Shown: in pieces, positions 9,245-17,337 of the stretch
Position numbering within the stretch: the first letter of the stretch is position 1
How the letters are laid out: each line of letters begins with the position of its first letter
Source: Hymenobacter elongatus
GTDB lineage: Bacteria > Bacteroidota > Bacteroidia > Cytophagales > Hymenobacteraceae
Reading direction: 5' to 3'
Assembly: GCF_004745955.1 (NCBI RefSeq)
Contig: NZ_SRLD01000028.1
Location: 1 to 64,000 of the forward strand
DNA length: 64,000 nt
Made by a program: the position numbers and the translations under genes
Notes under the pieces: generated by a model
What the model saw: only the letters and a program-made list of their open reading frames with translations
Database searches by the model: none
What the model was told of the DNA's origin: nothing

Positions 9245-11782
9245 ATGAAGAAAAAAGACGAATCTGAGGCTCCCCGCGCTTCCGCGAAAGCCTCCCACGC
9301 TCCAAAAAGTGAGCCTGCCCCAGTAACCAAAACCCTGGTGTTCCGCATTTTTGCCGATAACCCCGGCAAAGTATTTTCCTACCGTCAACTCTCGCGCCGC
9401 CTGGGCGTGACCACCAAAGAGCAGCGCGAAGACGTGTTTGCTCACCTCAAGGCCCTCAAGAATTCGGGCCAGCTCACGCTGCTCCAAAACGACGATTACC
9501 GCCTCACCGACCCCGAAGCGCTGAAGGTGCAGCCCCTGGCCGCCGACCGCCCCGAGCGCGGCGGCCAGGTAACGGCCAAAGGCGGCCGGCCCGTGGAGGC
9601 CGAGTTCGGCAACGACCCCATCGTACGCCGCCGCCGCACCCAGGGCTTCGACGAGCCCGGCGACGGGCAGCCCTCGCCCGGCCCGTATCGGGAGCGGGGC
9701 CAGCCTGGCTCCGACACCATCACGGGTACCGTGGCGCTGGCCACCAGCCAGTACGCTTTCGTGATTAGCGAAGAGAGCGAAACCGACGTGCGCGTGTTCA
9801 CCGACCGGCTCAAGTTTGCCATGCAGGGCGACACGGTCCGCATCCGGTTGCGCGGCCAGCGCGACGGCCGTCCCGTGGGCGACGTGGTAGAGGTGGTGAA
9901 GCGGGTGAAGTCCGAAATCGTGGGCCAGCTCAAGGTGCAGGGCGGCTTCGGCTTCGTGTCGCCCGACCACCGCAAGCTCTACTTCGACGTATTTGTGCCC
10001 TTCGAGAAGCTGAGCAGCGCCAACGATGGCGAAAAGGTACTCGTGCGCATTACGGAATGGCCCGAGGACAGCACCCGCCAGCCGGTGGGCGAAATCGTAC
10101 GCTCGTTTGGCCCCGCCGGGCAGAATGAGGCCGAGATTAACGCCATCATGGCCGAGTTTGGCCTGCCCTTCGAATTCCCGACGGATGTGGAAGAGGAGTC
10201 AGAGGCTATTCCGGACGTGATTCCGCAGGAGGAAATTGCTAAGCGCCGCGACTTCCGTCCCATCACCACCTTCACCATTGACCCCGCCGACGCCAAGGAC
10301 TTCGACGACGCCTTGTCGATTCAGAAGCTGGAAAACGGCCACTGGGAAGTGGGCGTGCATATTGCCGACGTGACGCACTACGTGACGCCCGGCACCATGC
10401 TGGAGAAGGAAGCTAAGTTCCGCGCCACGTCGGTCTACCTCGTCGACCGCGTGATTCCGATGCTGCCCGAGCGCCTCTCCAACGGCGTTTGCTCGCTGCG
10501 GCCCCACGAAGACAAGCTGACGTTCTCGGCCGTGTTTGAGCTCGATGAAAAGGGCAAGCTCTACGAGTCGTGGTTTGGCAAAACCATCATCCACTCCGAC
10601 CGCCGCTTCTCCTACGAGGAAGCTCAGGAGCGCATCGAAACCGGGGAGGGCGAATACGCCACCGAAATCGTACTGATGAACGATATGGCCAAGAAGATCT
10701 GTGCCGAGCGTTTTCGCAAAGGAGCCATCAGCTTCGAAACCCAGGAAGTGAAATTCCGCCTCGATGAGAACGGCAAGCCGCTGGGCGTGTACGTGAAGGA
10801 GCGCAAGGATGCTCACAAGATGATTGAGGAGTTCATGCTGATGGCCAACCGCAAGGTGGCCGAGTTCGTGTATGGCCTCAAAAAGACCAAGCCGCGCTTC
10901 ACGATGGTGTACCGCGCCCACGAAGCGCCCGACGCCGACCGCCTTCAGAACTTTGCCCTCTTCGCCCAGAAGTTTGGCCATAACCTGGACCTGACTAACC
11001 CGAAGAAGCTCAGCACCGAGCTCAACGATTTGTCGCAACTGGTGGTAGGCCGGCCCGAGCAGAACGTTATCCAGACGCTGGCCGTGCGCACCATGTCCAA
11101 GGCCAAGTATACCACCGAGCCGCTGGGGCACTTTGGTCTGGCCTTCGAGCACTACTCGCACTTCACCTCGCCCATCCGTCGCTACCCCGACATGATGGCG
11201 CACCGCTTGCTGGAACACTACCTGGAAGGCGGCAAAAACGTGAAGACCGAGCCCGTGGAGGAAGAGTGCAAGCACTCGTCCGAGCGCGAGAAGATGGCCG
11301 CCAATGCCGAGCGTGCCAGCATCAAGTACAAGCAGGTCGAATTTATGGCCGACGTGATTGGCGAGCAGTTCAAGGGCGTCGTATCGGGCCTGACCGAGTG
11401 GGGCCTGTACGTCGAAATTGAGGAGAACAAGTGCGAGGGCATGATTCGCCTCAGCGACCTGCCCGGCGACTTCTACGAGCTCGACAAGGACAACTACCGC
11501 ATCATCGGGCAGCGCAACAAGAAGATCATTCAGTTTGGCGACGAGGTGCAGGTTATCGTGAAAGCGGCCAACCTACTCGACCGCACCATCGACTTCGAAG
11601 TGGTCGATGATCGTCCCGATTCTGTGAAGCTCCGCGAAAAGGAAGAGCGCCGGGGCAGCCGCGGCGACCGTCCGGCCCGGGGGCCGCGCGGCGAGAAGCC
11701 CAGCGGTGGCCGTGGCCCTGGTGGCAAAGGTGGCGGCGGCGGCGGCGGCCGCGGCGGTGCCGGTGATAAGCGCCGCCGCTAG
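9245..11782 (+). CDS. rnr: Ribonuclease R
   Basis: 3'-5' exoribonuclease that degrades structured RNA. The ATG at 9245 begins MKKKDESEAPRAS; the in-frame extension to 9101 has no family resemblance. The 845-residue product has an N-terminal winged-helix region (about 30-95), OB cold-shock domains (about 160-300), the RNB catalytic domain with DPADAKDFDDALS near residue 345, and a C-terminal S1 domain (about 710-785). The last 45 residues are a basic, glycine- and arginine-rich tail ending GDKRRR, probably disordered and RNA-binding. An acidic/RG linker around residues 100-160 is also low complexity. Monocistronic, with an intrinsic terminator after it. Confidence 0.97.
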   Translation: MKKKDESEAPRASAKASHAPKSEPAPVTKTLVFRIFADNPGKVFSYRQLSRRLGVTTKEQREDVFAHLKALKNSGQLTLLQNDDYRLTDPEALKVQPLAADRPERGGQVTAKGGRPVEAEFGNDPIVRRRRTQGFDEPGDGQPSPGPYRERGQPGSDTITGTVALATSQYAFVISEESETDVRVFTDRLKFAMQGDTVRIRLRGQRDGRPVGDVVEVVKRVKSEIVGQLKVQGGFGFVSPDHRKLYFDVFVPFEKLSSANDGEKVLVRITEWPEDSTRQPVGEIVRSFGPAGQNEAEINAIMAEFGLPFEFPTDVEEESEAIPDVIPQEEIAKRRDFRPITTFTIDPADAKDFDDALSIQKLENGHWEVGVHIADVTHYVTPGTMLEKEAKFRATSVYLVDRVIPMLPERLSNGVCSLRPHEDKLTFSAVFELDEKGKLYESWFGKTIIHSDRRFSYEEAQERIETGEGEYATEIVLMNDMAKKICAERFRKGAISFETQEVKFRLDENGKPLGVYVKERKDAHKMIEEFMLMANRKVAEFVYGLKKTKPRFTMVYRAHEAPDADRLQNFALFAQKFGHNLDLTNPKKLSTELNDLSQLVVGRPEQNVIQTLAVRTMSKAKYTTEPLGHFGLAFEHYSHFTSPIRRYPDMMAHRLLEHYLEGGKNVKTEPVEEECKHSSEREKMAANAERASIKYKQVEFMADVIGEQFKGVVSGLTEWGLYVEIEENKCEGMIRLSDLPGDFYELDKDNYRIIGQRNKKIIQFGDEVQVIVKAANLLDRTIDFEVVDDRPDSVKLREKEERRGSRGDRPARGPRGEKPSGGRGPGGKGGGGGGGRGGAGDKRRR

Positions 11783-11833
11783 GCACAAGCCGACGCAATC
11801 TGTTTTCTGAGATGTGCGCACATTTCTAACCTG

Positions 11834-11867
11834 AAAAGCCCCGATGTAGGAATGCATCGGGGCTTTG
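11834..11867 (+). terminator. Intrinsic terminator after rnr
   Basis: The arms AAAAGCCCCGATG and CATCGGGGCTTT are separated by 8 bases, about 50 bases downstream of the rnr stop. Confidence 0.8.
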
Positions 11868-12002
11868 TGGTTAAGCATAGTGTCGTGCTACGTAAGAGAA
11901 CAGTCTGTTCGCTCAAACAGAGGAAGCCCGGCCCCGCACAGCCCGGCTTCTTCGGCTCCGCCATTTCCTCCGTACCTTTCCGCCCCACCTCTAAGCTGCC
12001 CT

Positions 12003-12974
12003 GTGGACCTCTCTTTTTTCTCCGATAAAATCACTGCCGCCCTGTCCCAACAGCGCTATGGCCAGGCTCCGGAAGCCCTCTACGAACCCATTCGCTACAT
12101 CATGGCGCTGGGCGGCAAGCGCATCCGGCCGCTGCTCACGCTGCTTGGAGCCCACCTCTTCACCGACGACCTCGATGCCATTCTGAAGCCGGCGCTGGGC
12201 ACCGAGGTTTTTCACAACTTTACCCTGCTCCACGACGACATCATGGACCAGGCCCCGCTGCGGCGCGGCCAGCCCACGGTACACGAGAAGTGGAATGCCA
12301 ACGTGGCTATTCTGAGCGGCGACGTGATGCTGGTGCGGGCCTACGAGCTGTTTCTGGACGTGCGCCCCGAGTTGCTCCCAGTGGTGCTGCGCAAGTTCAG
12401 CCAAACGGCCGCCGAGGTCTGCGAGGGCCAGCAGTGGGATATGAACTTCGAAACCAACGAGCAGGTCAGCATTGCGCAGTACCTGGATATGATTCGGCTG
12501 AAGACGGCCGTGCTGCTGGGCTTTTGCCTGGAGCTGGGCGCGCTGCTGGCCGGCGCTACCGCCGTCGATGCCGACCACCTGCGCCAGTTTGGTACCGATA
12601 TCGGCATTGCCTTCCAGCTCCGCGACGACCTGCTCGACGTGTACGGCGACGCAGCTACTTTCGGCAAGCGCGTCGGCGGCGACATCGTTTCGGACAAGAA
12701 AACCTTTCTGCTGCTCACGGCCCAGGCTCAGGCTACCGAGGCCCAGCGCGCCACGCTGGCGCAGTACATCGGCCAGCCCGTGGTGGATGCCGCTACCAAA
12801 GTGCAGGCCGTGCGCGCCGTATATGATGAGCTCAATATTCGCTCCCAGACGGAAGCGCTGATCAACGACTACTTCCAGGATGCGCTCCAGCATCTCGACC
12901 GCACCCAGGCTCCGGCCGAGCGGAAGGAGCCGCTGCGGCGCGTGGCGTTGCAGCTGATGGAGCGCGAAAGCTAA
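12003..12974 (+). CDS. Polyprenyl diphosphate synthase (trans-isoprenyl type)
   Basis: Head-to-tail prenyltransferase that condenses isopentenyl diphosphate onto allylic diphosphates. 323 residues from the GTG at 12003 (reading VDLSFFSDKI); upstream in-frame sequence is proline/serine-rich and unlike the family. Motifs: GGKRIRPLL, the first aspartate-rich motif LLHDDIMDQ, RRGQPTVHEKW, and the second aspartate-rich motif QLRDDLLDVYGD, followed by GGDIVSDKKTFLL. Product chain length (geranylgeranyl, or longer for menaquinone) cannot be read reliably. A GGGP synthase gene at 54.6 kb would use geranylgeranyl diphosphate or a similar product. TACCTTTC at 11973-11980 is a near-match -7 box. Confidence 0.93.
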   Translation: MDLSFFSDKITAALSQQRYGQAPEALYEPIRYIMALGGKRIRPLLTLLGAHLFTDDLDAILKPALGTEVFHNFTLLHDDIMDQAPLRRGQPTVHEKWNANVAILSGDVMLVRAYELFLDVRPELLPVVLRKFSQTAAEVCEGQQWDMNFETNEQVSIAQYLDMIRLKTAVLLGFCLELGALLAGATAVDADHLRQFGTDIGIAFQLRDDLLDVYGDAATFGKRVGGDIVSDKKTFLLLTAQAQATEAQRATLAQYIGQPVVDAATKVQAVRAVYDELNIRSQTEALINDYFQDALQHLDRTQAPAERKEPLRRVALQLMERES

Positions 12975-13112
12975 GCCCGCCGAATAACCCGTTCTTAAGC
13001 CCCGTCACGCAGACTAGGCCCCACAAGCCGTGTCTTCGTGCGTTTGTAGGCTTGCCAGGCCGCCTGAAGCCGCTATACTCTCTTTTTGCCTCCCCGATTC
13101 GAACCCACGCTC

Positions 13113-13757
13113 ATGCTCAACCTTAGTGCCCCCCTTGTCCTGCTGCTTATCACCGCCGGTATTTCCATCTATGCCTGGTCCAATCAGACGCTGATGGAAA
13201 GCTGGATTATGAATCCGACCCGGATCCGGGAGAAAGGCGAGTGGTATCGTCTGCTCACTTCCGGCTTCCTGCACGCCGACTGGATGCACCTTATCTTCAA
13301 CATGATTGCCTTCTACTCATTCGGGCAGTCGGTAGAAGATACGCTGGTTGCTACCAGCGGCCCGACGATGGGTTTGCTCCAATTTTTGGCGCTCTACCTC
13401 GGTGGCATCATCCTTTCCGACCTGCCCACCTACTTCCGCCACCGCGACGACCCCGACTACCGCAGCCTGGGCGCTTCGGGCGGTGTGGCGGCCGTGCTGT
13501 TTGCCAGCATTCTGTTCAATCCTGTGGGCGGCGAGGGCGAGGGTATTATCATCTTCCCGATTCCCTTTCCCATCAAGCCTTTCATCTTCGGCTTCCTGTA
13601 TCTGGGGTATTCCTACTACATGGGCCGGCGGCGCGGCGACAATATCAACCACGATGCTCACTTCTATGGGGCGCTCTATGGCATTATTCTCGCCCTCATC
13701 TTCTTACCGGAAGCAGCACCTCATTTTTGGAGCGAAATCCAACAATTTATTTTTTAA
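13113..13757 (+). CDS. Rhomboid family intramembrane serine protease
   Basis: Multi-pass membrane protease, 214 residues from the ATG at 13113 (MLNLSAPLVLLLITAG). Family landmarks are present: WMHLIFNMIAFYSFG (the HxxxN motif), GASGGVAAVLFA with the catalytic serine in GASG, and HDAHFYGALYG with the catalytic histidine. About six membrane segments. The TTG at 13086 would add nine residues and cannot be excluded. Substrates unknown. Monocistronic by spacing, and followed by an AT-rich stretch leading to the small membrane protein at 13870. Confidence 0.93.
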   Translation: MLNLSAPLVLLLITAGISIYAWSNQTLMESWIMNPTRIREKGEWYRLLTSGFLHADWMHLIFNMIAFYSFGQSVEDTLVATSGPTMGLLQFLALYLGGIILSDLPTYFRHRDDPDYRSLGASGGVAAVLFASILFNPVGGEGEGIIIFPIPFPIKPFIFGFLYLGYSYYMGRRRGDNINHDAHFYGALYGIILALIFLPEAAPHFWSEIQQFIF

Positions 13758-13869
13758 TATATTGACAATCAATTGTTTGTGCATTAAGTATAGCGGCATC
13801 TATATCCATTCTGGAAGTAGCGCGTAAAGACCGGCATAACTCCCTATTCTTCCACCTTCCGACTGTACC

Positions 13870-14139
13870 ATGACCAGACTTACTGCCCTCACCAACCGTA
13901 TTCCGGTTAGCGCCCTGTTGCTCACCGTCACGTCGCTGCTCTCGAGCTGCTCGGGTCGCCGCTCCGATGGCTCGCTCACGATTGTTGGCGTTGCTTATCT
14001 CATCCTGGCCGTTCTGGCTGTTCTGAGCCTGATTAAGCAGGATTGGTCCATTGGCAAGAAGATCATCTGGGGAATCATCATTTGGTTGTTTCCTTTTGGT
14101 GGCTCCATCATCTACTTCTTGTTCTCGGGCCGCAAATAG
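13870..14139 (+). CDS. Small membrane protein with phospholipase D N-terminal (PLDc_N)-like domain
   Basis: 89 residues. The N-terminus is a signal-like hydrophobic stretch ending LLSSCSG, a plausible lipobox. The rest has two membrane helices and the closing pattern IGKKIIWGIIIWLFPFGGS then IIYFLFSGRK, which matches the short PLDc_N module found alone in many Bacteroidota. Such stand-alone modules have no catalytic HKD motifs, so no enzyme activity is claimed. It has its own short leader and converges on the DUF2939 gene across a long perfect hairpin. Confidence 0.75.
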   Translation: MTRLTALTNRIPVSALLLTVTSLLSSCSGRRSDGSLTIVGVAYLILAVLAVLSLIKQDWSIGKKIIWGIIIWLFPFGGSIIYFLFSGRK

Positions 14140-14160
14140 CCCGACCACATTCTCCAACGC

Positions 14161-14221
14161 TACCGTTTAAAAGAGAAGCCCCGTCACGATTTTCGTGACG
14201 GGGCTTCTCTTTTAAACGGTA
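14161..14221. terminator. Bidirectional terminator: 29-bp perfect inverted repeat, 3-base loop
   Basis: Arms 14161-14189 and 14193-14221 are exact reverse complements with the loop TTT. The core is GAAGCCCCGTCACGA paired with TCGTGACGGGGCTTC. A/T-rich flanks on both sides give T runs in either direction. It separates two convergent genes. Confidence 0.9.
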
Positions 14222-14233
14222 CTTTTTCGGCGG

Positions 14234-14857
14234 CTAGTCGCGCTTCAGGAGCCTGTCTTTTTCCATGCGCGCCACATGCTTCAGCAGCTCTCCGGTGTTC
14301 GTGATTTCCTTCACCTGCCAGTAGTCGCCCTTGTCCTGCATCTTCACCTCAATCACCATCGTGGTGTCGTATTTCGGCTGCGTAATCTCGATGCCAACCA
14401 GCGCCTGGCCGCCCTGTTCGTTCACGTACTTGATGTCTTTGAACTTGCTGTCGGTGCTCACCACTTTGCTCGCCAGGCCTGCTAGCGACACCTTCATCGT
14501 GCGCTCGGGCTGCGCCTCGGCGGCGGCGGCCAATGAGCCGGTCTGCACGTAGTTCTCCACTTCCTTATGCGCTGCCTTCGCCAGCTGCGGCTTCAGCAGG
14601 CGCAGCGCTCCTTTGAAAGCAAACGACCCGGGATTGAGCATGCCCAGCACCGAGCTCTGTGCCGTCACCTGATCCACCAAGCTACCCGTTACGCTGTTCA
14701 CATCCACATACTGCTCAAAGGCGGTCATATCGTGGTCCTGGGTTGCCTTGGCGGCCTGCATCAGCGAATATTCCGGTCCGGTTGTCAGGCTGCGGTAATA
14801 CAGATACCCACCCACTCCTAGTACGGCCAACAGGAACAGCAGAAAGATCTTTTTCAT
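14234..14857 (-). CDS. DUF2939-like membrane-anchored protein
   Basis: 207 residues. One N-terminal membrane segment (MKKIFLLFLLAVLGVGGYLY), then GPEYSLMQAAKATQDHD and FEQYVDVNSV, the pattern of DUF2939 proteins, followed by an alpha/beta soluble region with no catalytic motif I recognise. Likely inner-membrane anchored with the bulk outside the cytoplasm. I chose the ATG at 14857, as the 19 extra in-frame residues upstream lie over the -7 box TATTTTTG (14890-14897, minus strand). Function unknown. Confidence 0.8.
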   Translation of the reverse strand: MKKIFLLFLLAVLGVGGYLYYRSLTTGPEYSLMQAAKATQDHDMTAFEQYVDVNSVTGSLVDQVTAQSSVLGMLNPGSFAFKGALRLLKPQLAKAAHKEVENYVQTGSLAAAAEAQPERTMKVSLAGLASKVVSTDSKFKDIKYVNEQGGQALVGIEITQPKYDTTMVIEVKMQDKGDYWQVKEITNTGELLKHVARMEKDRLLKRD

Positions 14858-14889
14858 AAAGGTGTCAGAAGAAGTAAAGGTTTGAACCG

Positions 14890-14897
14890 CAAAAATA
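14890..14897 (-). promoter_or_regulatory. -7 box TATTTTTG for the DUF2939 gene
   Basis: Exact match to TAnnTTTG on the minus strand, 32 bases upstream of the ATG at 14857. No TTG is seen at the expected spacing. Confidence 0.45.
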
Positions 14898-15061
14898 TCG
14901 GTTTTGCCGCCCATTCCACGTCCAGAGCAGCAGTAGCCGGTCGGTTACCTTATTCCTGCCCCAGCTGCGCCCGGGGCCAGCACCCACACCCGCAGTTGAC
15001 TCACCGCTTTTCTGACAAGGCTCCGAGCAGCTTTGTTGCCCCGCTGCTGCGTACAAGGAGT

Positions 15062-15925
15062 ATGAACGGACCGTTTTCCTCCCCAGTTTCTTCTTTCCCG
15101 CGCCCTGAAATCCATGGCCACCGAGGCTGTCGGGGGCTGTTCCCGGAAAACACACTGCCTGCTTTTCAGCATGCGCTTGCCTTGGGAGTCGATGCTCTGG
15201 AGTTGGATGTAGTCGTTTCGGCCGACGGGCAGGTTGTCGTTTCCCACGAGCCGTGGTTTTCTGCTGCCATTTGCCGGCTGCCCGATGGGCAACGCATCGA
15301 CCCTGCTCGGGAGCGGGAGCATAACCTGTACCGTCTCCCATACAACCAGATCCGGGAGTATGACTGTGGGCTGACGCCGCATCCGCGCTTCCCGCGGCAG
15401 CACTCCCTACCGGCTTACAAGCCGTTGCTACGAGACGTTATTCGTAGCGCGGAAGAACAGGTGTTGCGAAGCAGCCGCCCCCCGATTCACTATAGCATAG
15501 AAGTGAAAACCGAGCCGGCGGGCGACGGTGTTTTCCATCCTGCCCCAGAAGTGTACGTGGCCTTGGTGCTAGCTTTGATAGAGCAGGAAGGCATCGCCGA
15601 CCGAGTGACACTGCTGTCTTTCGCCCCCCGGATTTTGCAAAATGCCCGGGTGCAGGCTCCCCATATTCCCGTGTGTCTGCTGGTAGAAGATCGGCTTCCC
15701 CTGGCAGAACATCTGGCTCGCTTGGGCTTCACGCCCCACGTATATGGGCCCGATTATCGGCTGCTTACGCCTGATCTGTTGCGGCAGGCTCGGCGTCTCG
15801 GGATGCGCATCGTGCCCTGGACGGTAAACGATATAGCGGCCATGCACGACCTCATTCGGTATGGCGTCGATGGCATAACCACCGACTATCCGGATGTGCT
15901 ACAGGCTCTGCTGCTCCAAGAATAG
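15062..15925 (+). CDS. Glycerophosphodiester phosphodiesterase
   Basis: TIM-barrel phosphodiesterase that hydrolyses glycerophosphodiesters to glycerol 3-phosphate and an alcohol. 287 residues from the ATG at 15062. The GDPD signature is clear: HGHRGCRGLFPENTLPAF, then ALELDVVVSADGQVVVSHEP (metal-binding E and D, catalytic H), and near the end VDGITTDYPDVL. There is a conserved insertion KPLLRDVI and EVKTE. No signal peptide is obvious, so it is probably cytoplasmic, although the first 15 residues are poorly defined. Stands alone; no terminator is seen before the AT-rich region that follows. Confidence 0.93.
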   Translation: MNGPFSSPVSSFPRPEIHGHRGCRGLFPENTLPAFQHALALGVDALELDVVVSADGQVVVSHEPWFSAAICRLPDGQRIDPAREREHNLYRLPYNQIREYDCGLTPHPRFPRQHSLPAYKPLLRDVIRSAEEQVLRSSRPPIHYSIEVKTEPAGDGVFHPAPEVYVALVLALIEQEGIADRVTLLSFAPRILQNARVQAPHIPVCLLVEDRLPLAEHLARLGFTPHVYGPDYRLLTPDLLRQARRLGMRIVPWTVNDIAAMHDLIRYGVDGITTDYPDVLQALLLQE

Positions 15926-16287
15926 GATAGCTGGCTGTTACGCTGTTCGTACGCTGTGTTTATTTGATATGACGGCGCACAACAATGCCGGGCACACTGA
16001 ATTAACTGTCGACTGGAATATCCCGAAAGAGAGAAGAGGAGTGTAATGCCGCACGCTATGGTGTAATGATGTACACATTGGTGTTGTGTTTTATTACAAC
16101 AAAAGTCTCCGTGTAACACGTTTGATTTGTTACACAGTATTGTAATGTTATACATTGTTGTTATTGTTCGATGCTCGGTTGTGTTTGTGTTACAAGTGTA
16201 ATCGTGTAATATTATTGCTCCCTGTGATGGGAGATTGATACGTATTTAACATCTTTACATTCCGCTCCTTATTACAACCTGAACAAC
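15926..16287. promoter_or_regulatory. AT-rich regulatory region with clustered KTGTAAY motifs
   Basis: No gene. From 16042 to 16276 the pentamer TGTAA or its complement TTACA occurs 11 times, usually as (G/T)TGTAA(T/C): starts at 16042, 16062, 16094, 16112, 16130, 16141, 16190, 16197, 16205, 16255 and 16272. Seven more lie inside the downstream HTH gene. A possible promoter for that gene is TTG (16235-16237), 18 bases, TACATTCC; the TTACA copy at 16255-16259 overlaps its -7 region, suggesting an operator. Composition is far more AT-rich than the neighbours. Confidence 0.6.
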
Positions 16288-16674
16288 ATGTCCCACCACG
16301 GTGAAATCCTGCAAGAATCCATCAAAAACAGCGGTATTTCGATTACGCGTATCGTGGAGGAACTCGGTATTACACGACCAACCATCTATCGTAAATTCAA
16401 GGAGGAGCGTCTGGATTACGCATTTGTAAAGCGGATAGGTGATATAATCGGCCACGACTTCTCGAATGAATTTACGGTGTTACAGCAGGGTGTCCTGCCT
16501 TTTGTTGCACCTGTTGTAACTAATAGCCCGCTGTCAAATGTAACACAGCGTACAAGTGTATTGCAGGCTGCTGAAATAGATCCTGTAAAGCAGCTTATGG
16601 CGTTACAAACGAAGTATATAGCCCTTCTAGAGGCTCATAATGAGCTTCTGATGAAGGTGTACGGCCCTAAATGA
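16288..16674 (+). CDS. Small helix-turn-helix DNA-binding protein
   Basis: 128 residues. Residues 17-36 form an HTH with the turn and recognition helix in ELGITRPTIYRKF; the following DYAFVKRIGDIIGHDFSNEF resembles the end of XRE-type domains. Residues 95-125 (IDPVKQLMALQTKYIALLE and onward) look like a short coiled coil for oligomerisation. The middle is a flexible proline/valine/serine stretch. The gene is unusually AT-rich for this genome. It contains seven KTGTAAY-type motifs and its stop codon lies inside a 56-bp palindrome holding a parS-like site. Probable DNA-binding regulator or architectural protein; target unknown, autoregulation inferred from motif position. Confidence 0.8.
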   Translation: MSHHGEILQESIKNSGISITRIVEELGITRPTIYRKFKEERLDYAFVKRIGDIIGHDFSNEFTVLQQGVLPFVAPVVTNSPLSNVTQRTSVLQAAEIDPVKQLMALQTKYIALLEAHNELLMKVYGPK

Positions 16675-16716
16675 CAAAAATGTTCCACGTGAAACATTTT
16701 TGTCATTTAGGGCCGT
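16661..16716. promoter_or_regulatory. 56-bp palindrome centred on a parS-like site
   Basis: Arms 16661-16688 and 16689-16716 are complementary at 27 of 28 pairs (only 16685/16692 mismatches). The central 16 bases, TGTTCCACGTGAAACA (16681-16696), match the chromosomal ParB-binding consensus TGTTNCACGTGAAACA at every defined position. The palindrome overlaps the end of the HTH gene (stop at 16672-16674) and has A5/T5 tracts beside the core, so it could also act as a bidirectional terminator between the HTH gene and the convergent thioesterase gene. Confidence 0.75.
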
Positions 16717-16776
16717 TGTTTGGGTTCTTTATTCCCAGGCGTTCTGGGAGCACTAGACTGGGGTGTTGCTTTGCTG

Positions 16777-17337
16777 CTAATACGCTATTTGACACCGTTC
16801 TTGGCGCAATAGATACATCTCCTGTTGCACGGCCAGCGTCGACAAAGCATTGTCAAATTCAGCCCGGTTCCGCTCCCGAAACTCCCGCCTTTTGATAGCT
16901 TCCAGGAAGCGCCGACTGTCTTCGTGCGTTTCTAGCGTGAGCCCTGGTACAGCCGTGGGCTGCCCCGAATCATCTTTGGCAACCATCGTGAAATAGGAAG
17001 TATTGGTGTGCTTCACGGTGCCAGTTCGCACATCCTCCGCTATGACCTTGATGCCAACCAAAAGCGAGGTACGGCCCACATAATTGACCGACGCCAGTAG
17101 CGACACCAACTCGCCGACTTCCACCGGCTGCAAAAAGTTGACGCCGTCTACACTGACCGTGACGCAATAGTTTCCGGCGTGCTTAGAGGCGGCAGCATAG
17201 GCTACCTTGTCCATCAGCGACAACAAGATGCCACCATGAATTTTGCCGCCGAAATTCGCGTAAGCTGGAATCATCAACTCCGTAAGAGTGACGCGCGAGT
17301 AAGACACCGGACGGAAATCAGGTCTGAGAAAATCCAT
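16777..17337 (-). CDS. Acyl-CoA thioesterase, hotdog fold
   Basis: Hydrolyses acyl-CoA to free acid and CoA. 186 residues; the core shows the YciA/ACOT-type pattern: IPAYANFGGKIHGGILLSLMD with the catalytic acidic/helix region, CVTVSVDGVNFLQPVEVGE, and VNYVGRTSLLVGIKV ending in SYFTMVAKD. The last 50 residues (RRFLEAIKRREFRERNRAE) are a charged helix typical of the Bacteroidota members. Single gene, convergent with the HTH gene across the parS-like palindrome. Acyl-chain preference cannot be read. Confidence 0.9.
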   Translation of the reverse strand: MDFLRPDFRPVSYSRVTLTELMIPAYANFGGKIHGGILLSLMDKVAYAAASKHAGNYCVTVSVDGVNFLQPVEVGELVSLLASVNYVGRTSLLVGIKVIAEDVRTGTVKHTNTSYFTMVAKDDSGQPTAVPGLTLETHEDSRRFLEAIKRREFRERNRAEFDNALSTLAVQQEMYLLRQERCQIAY

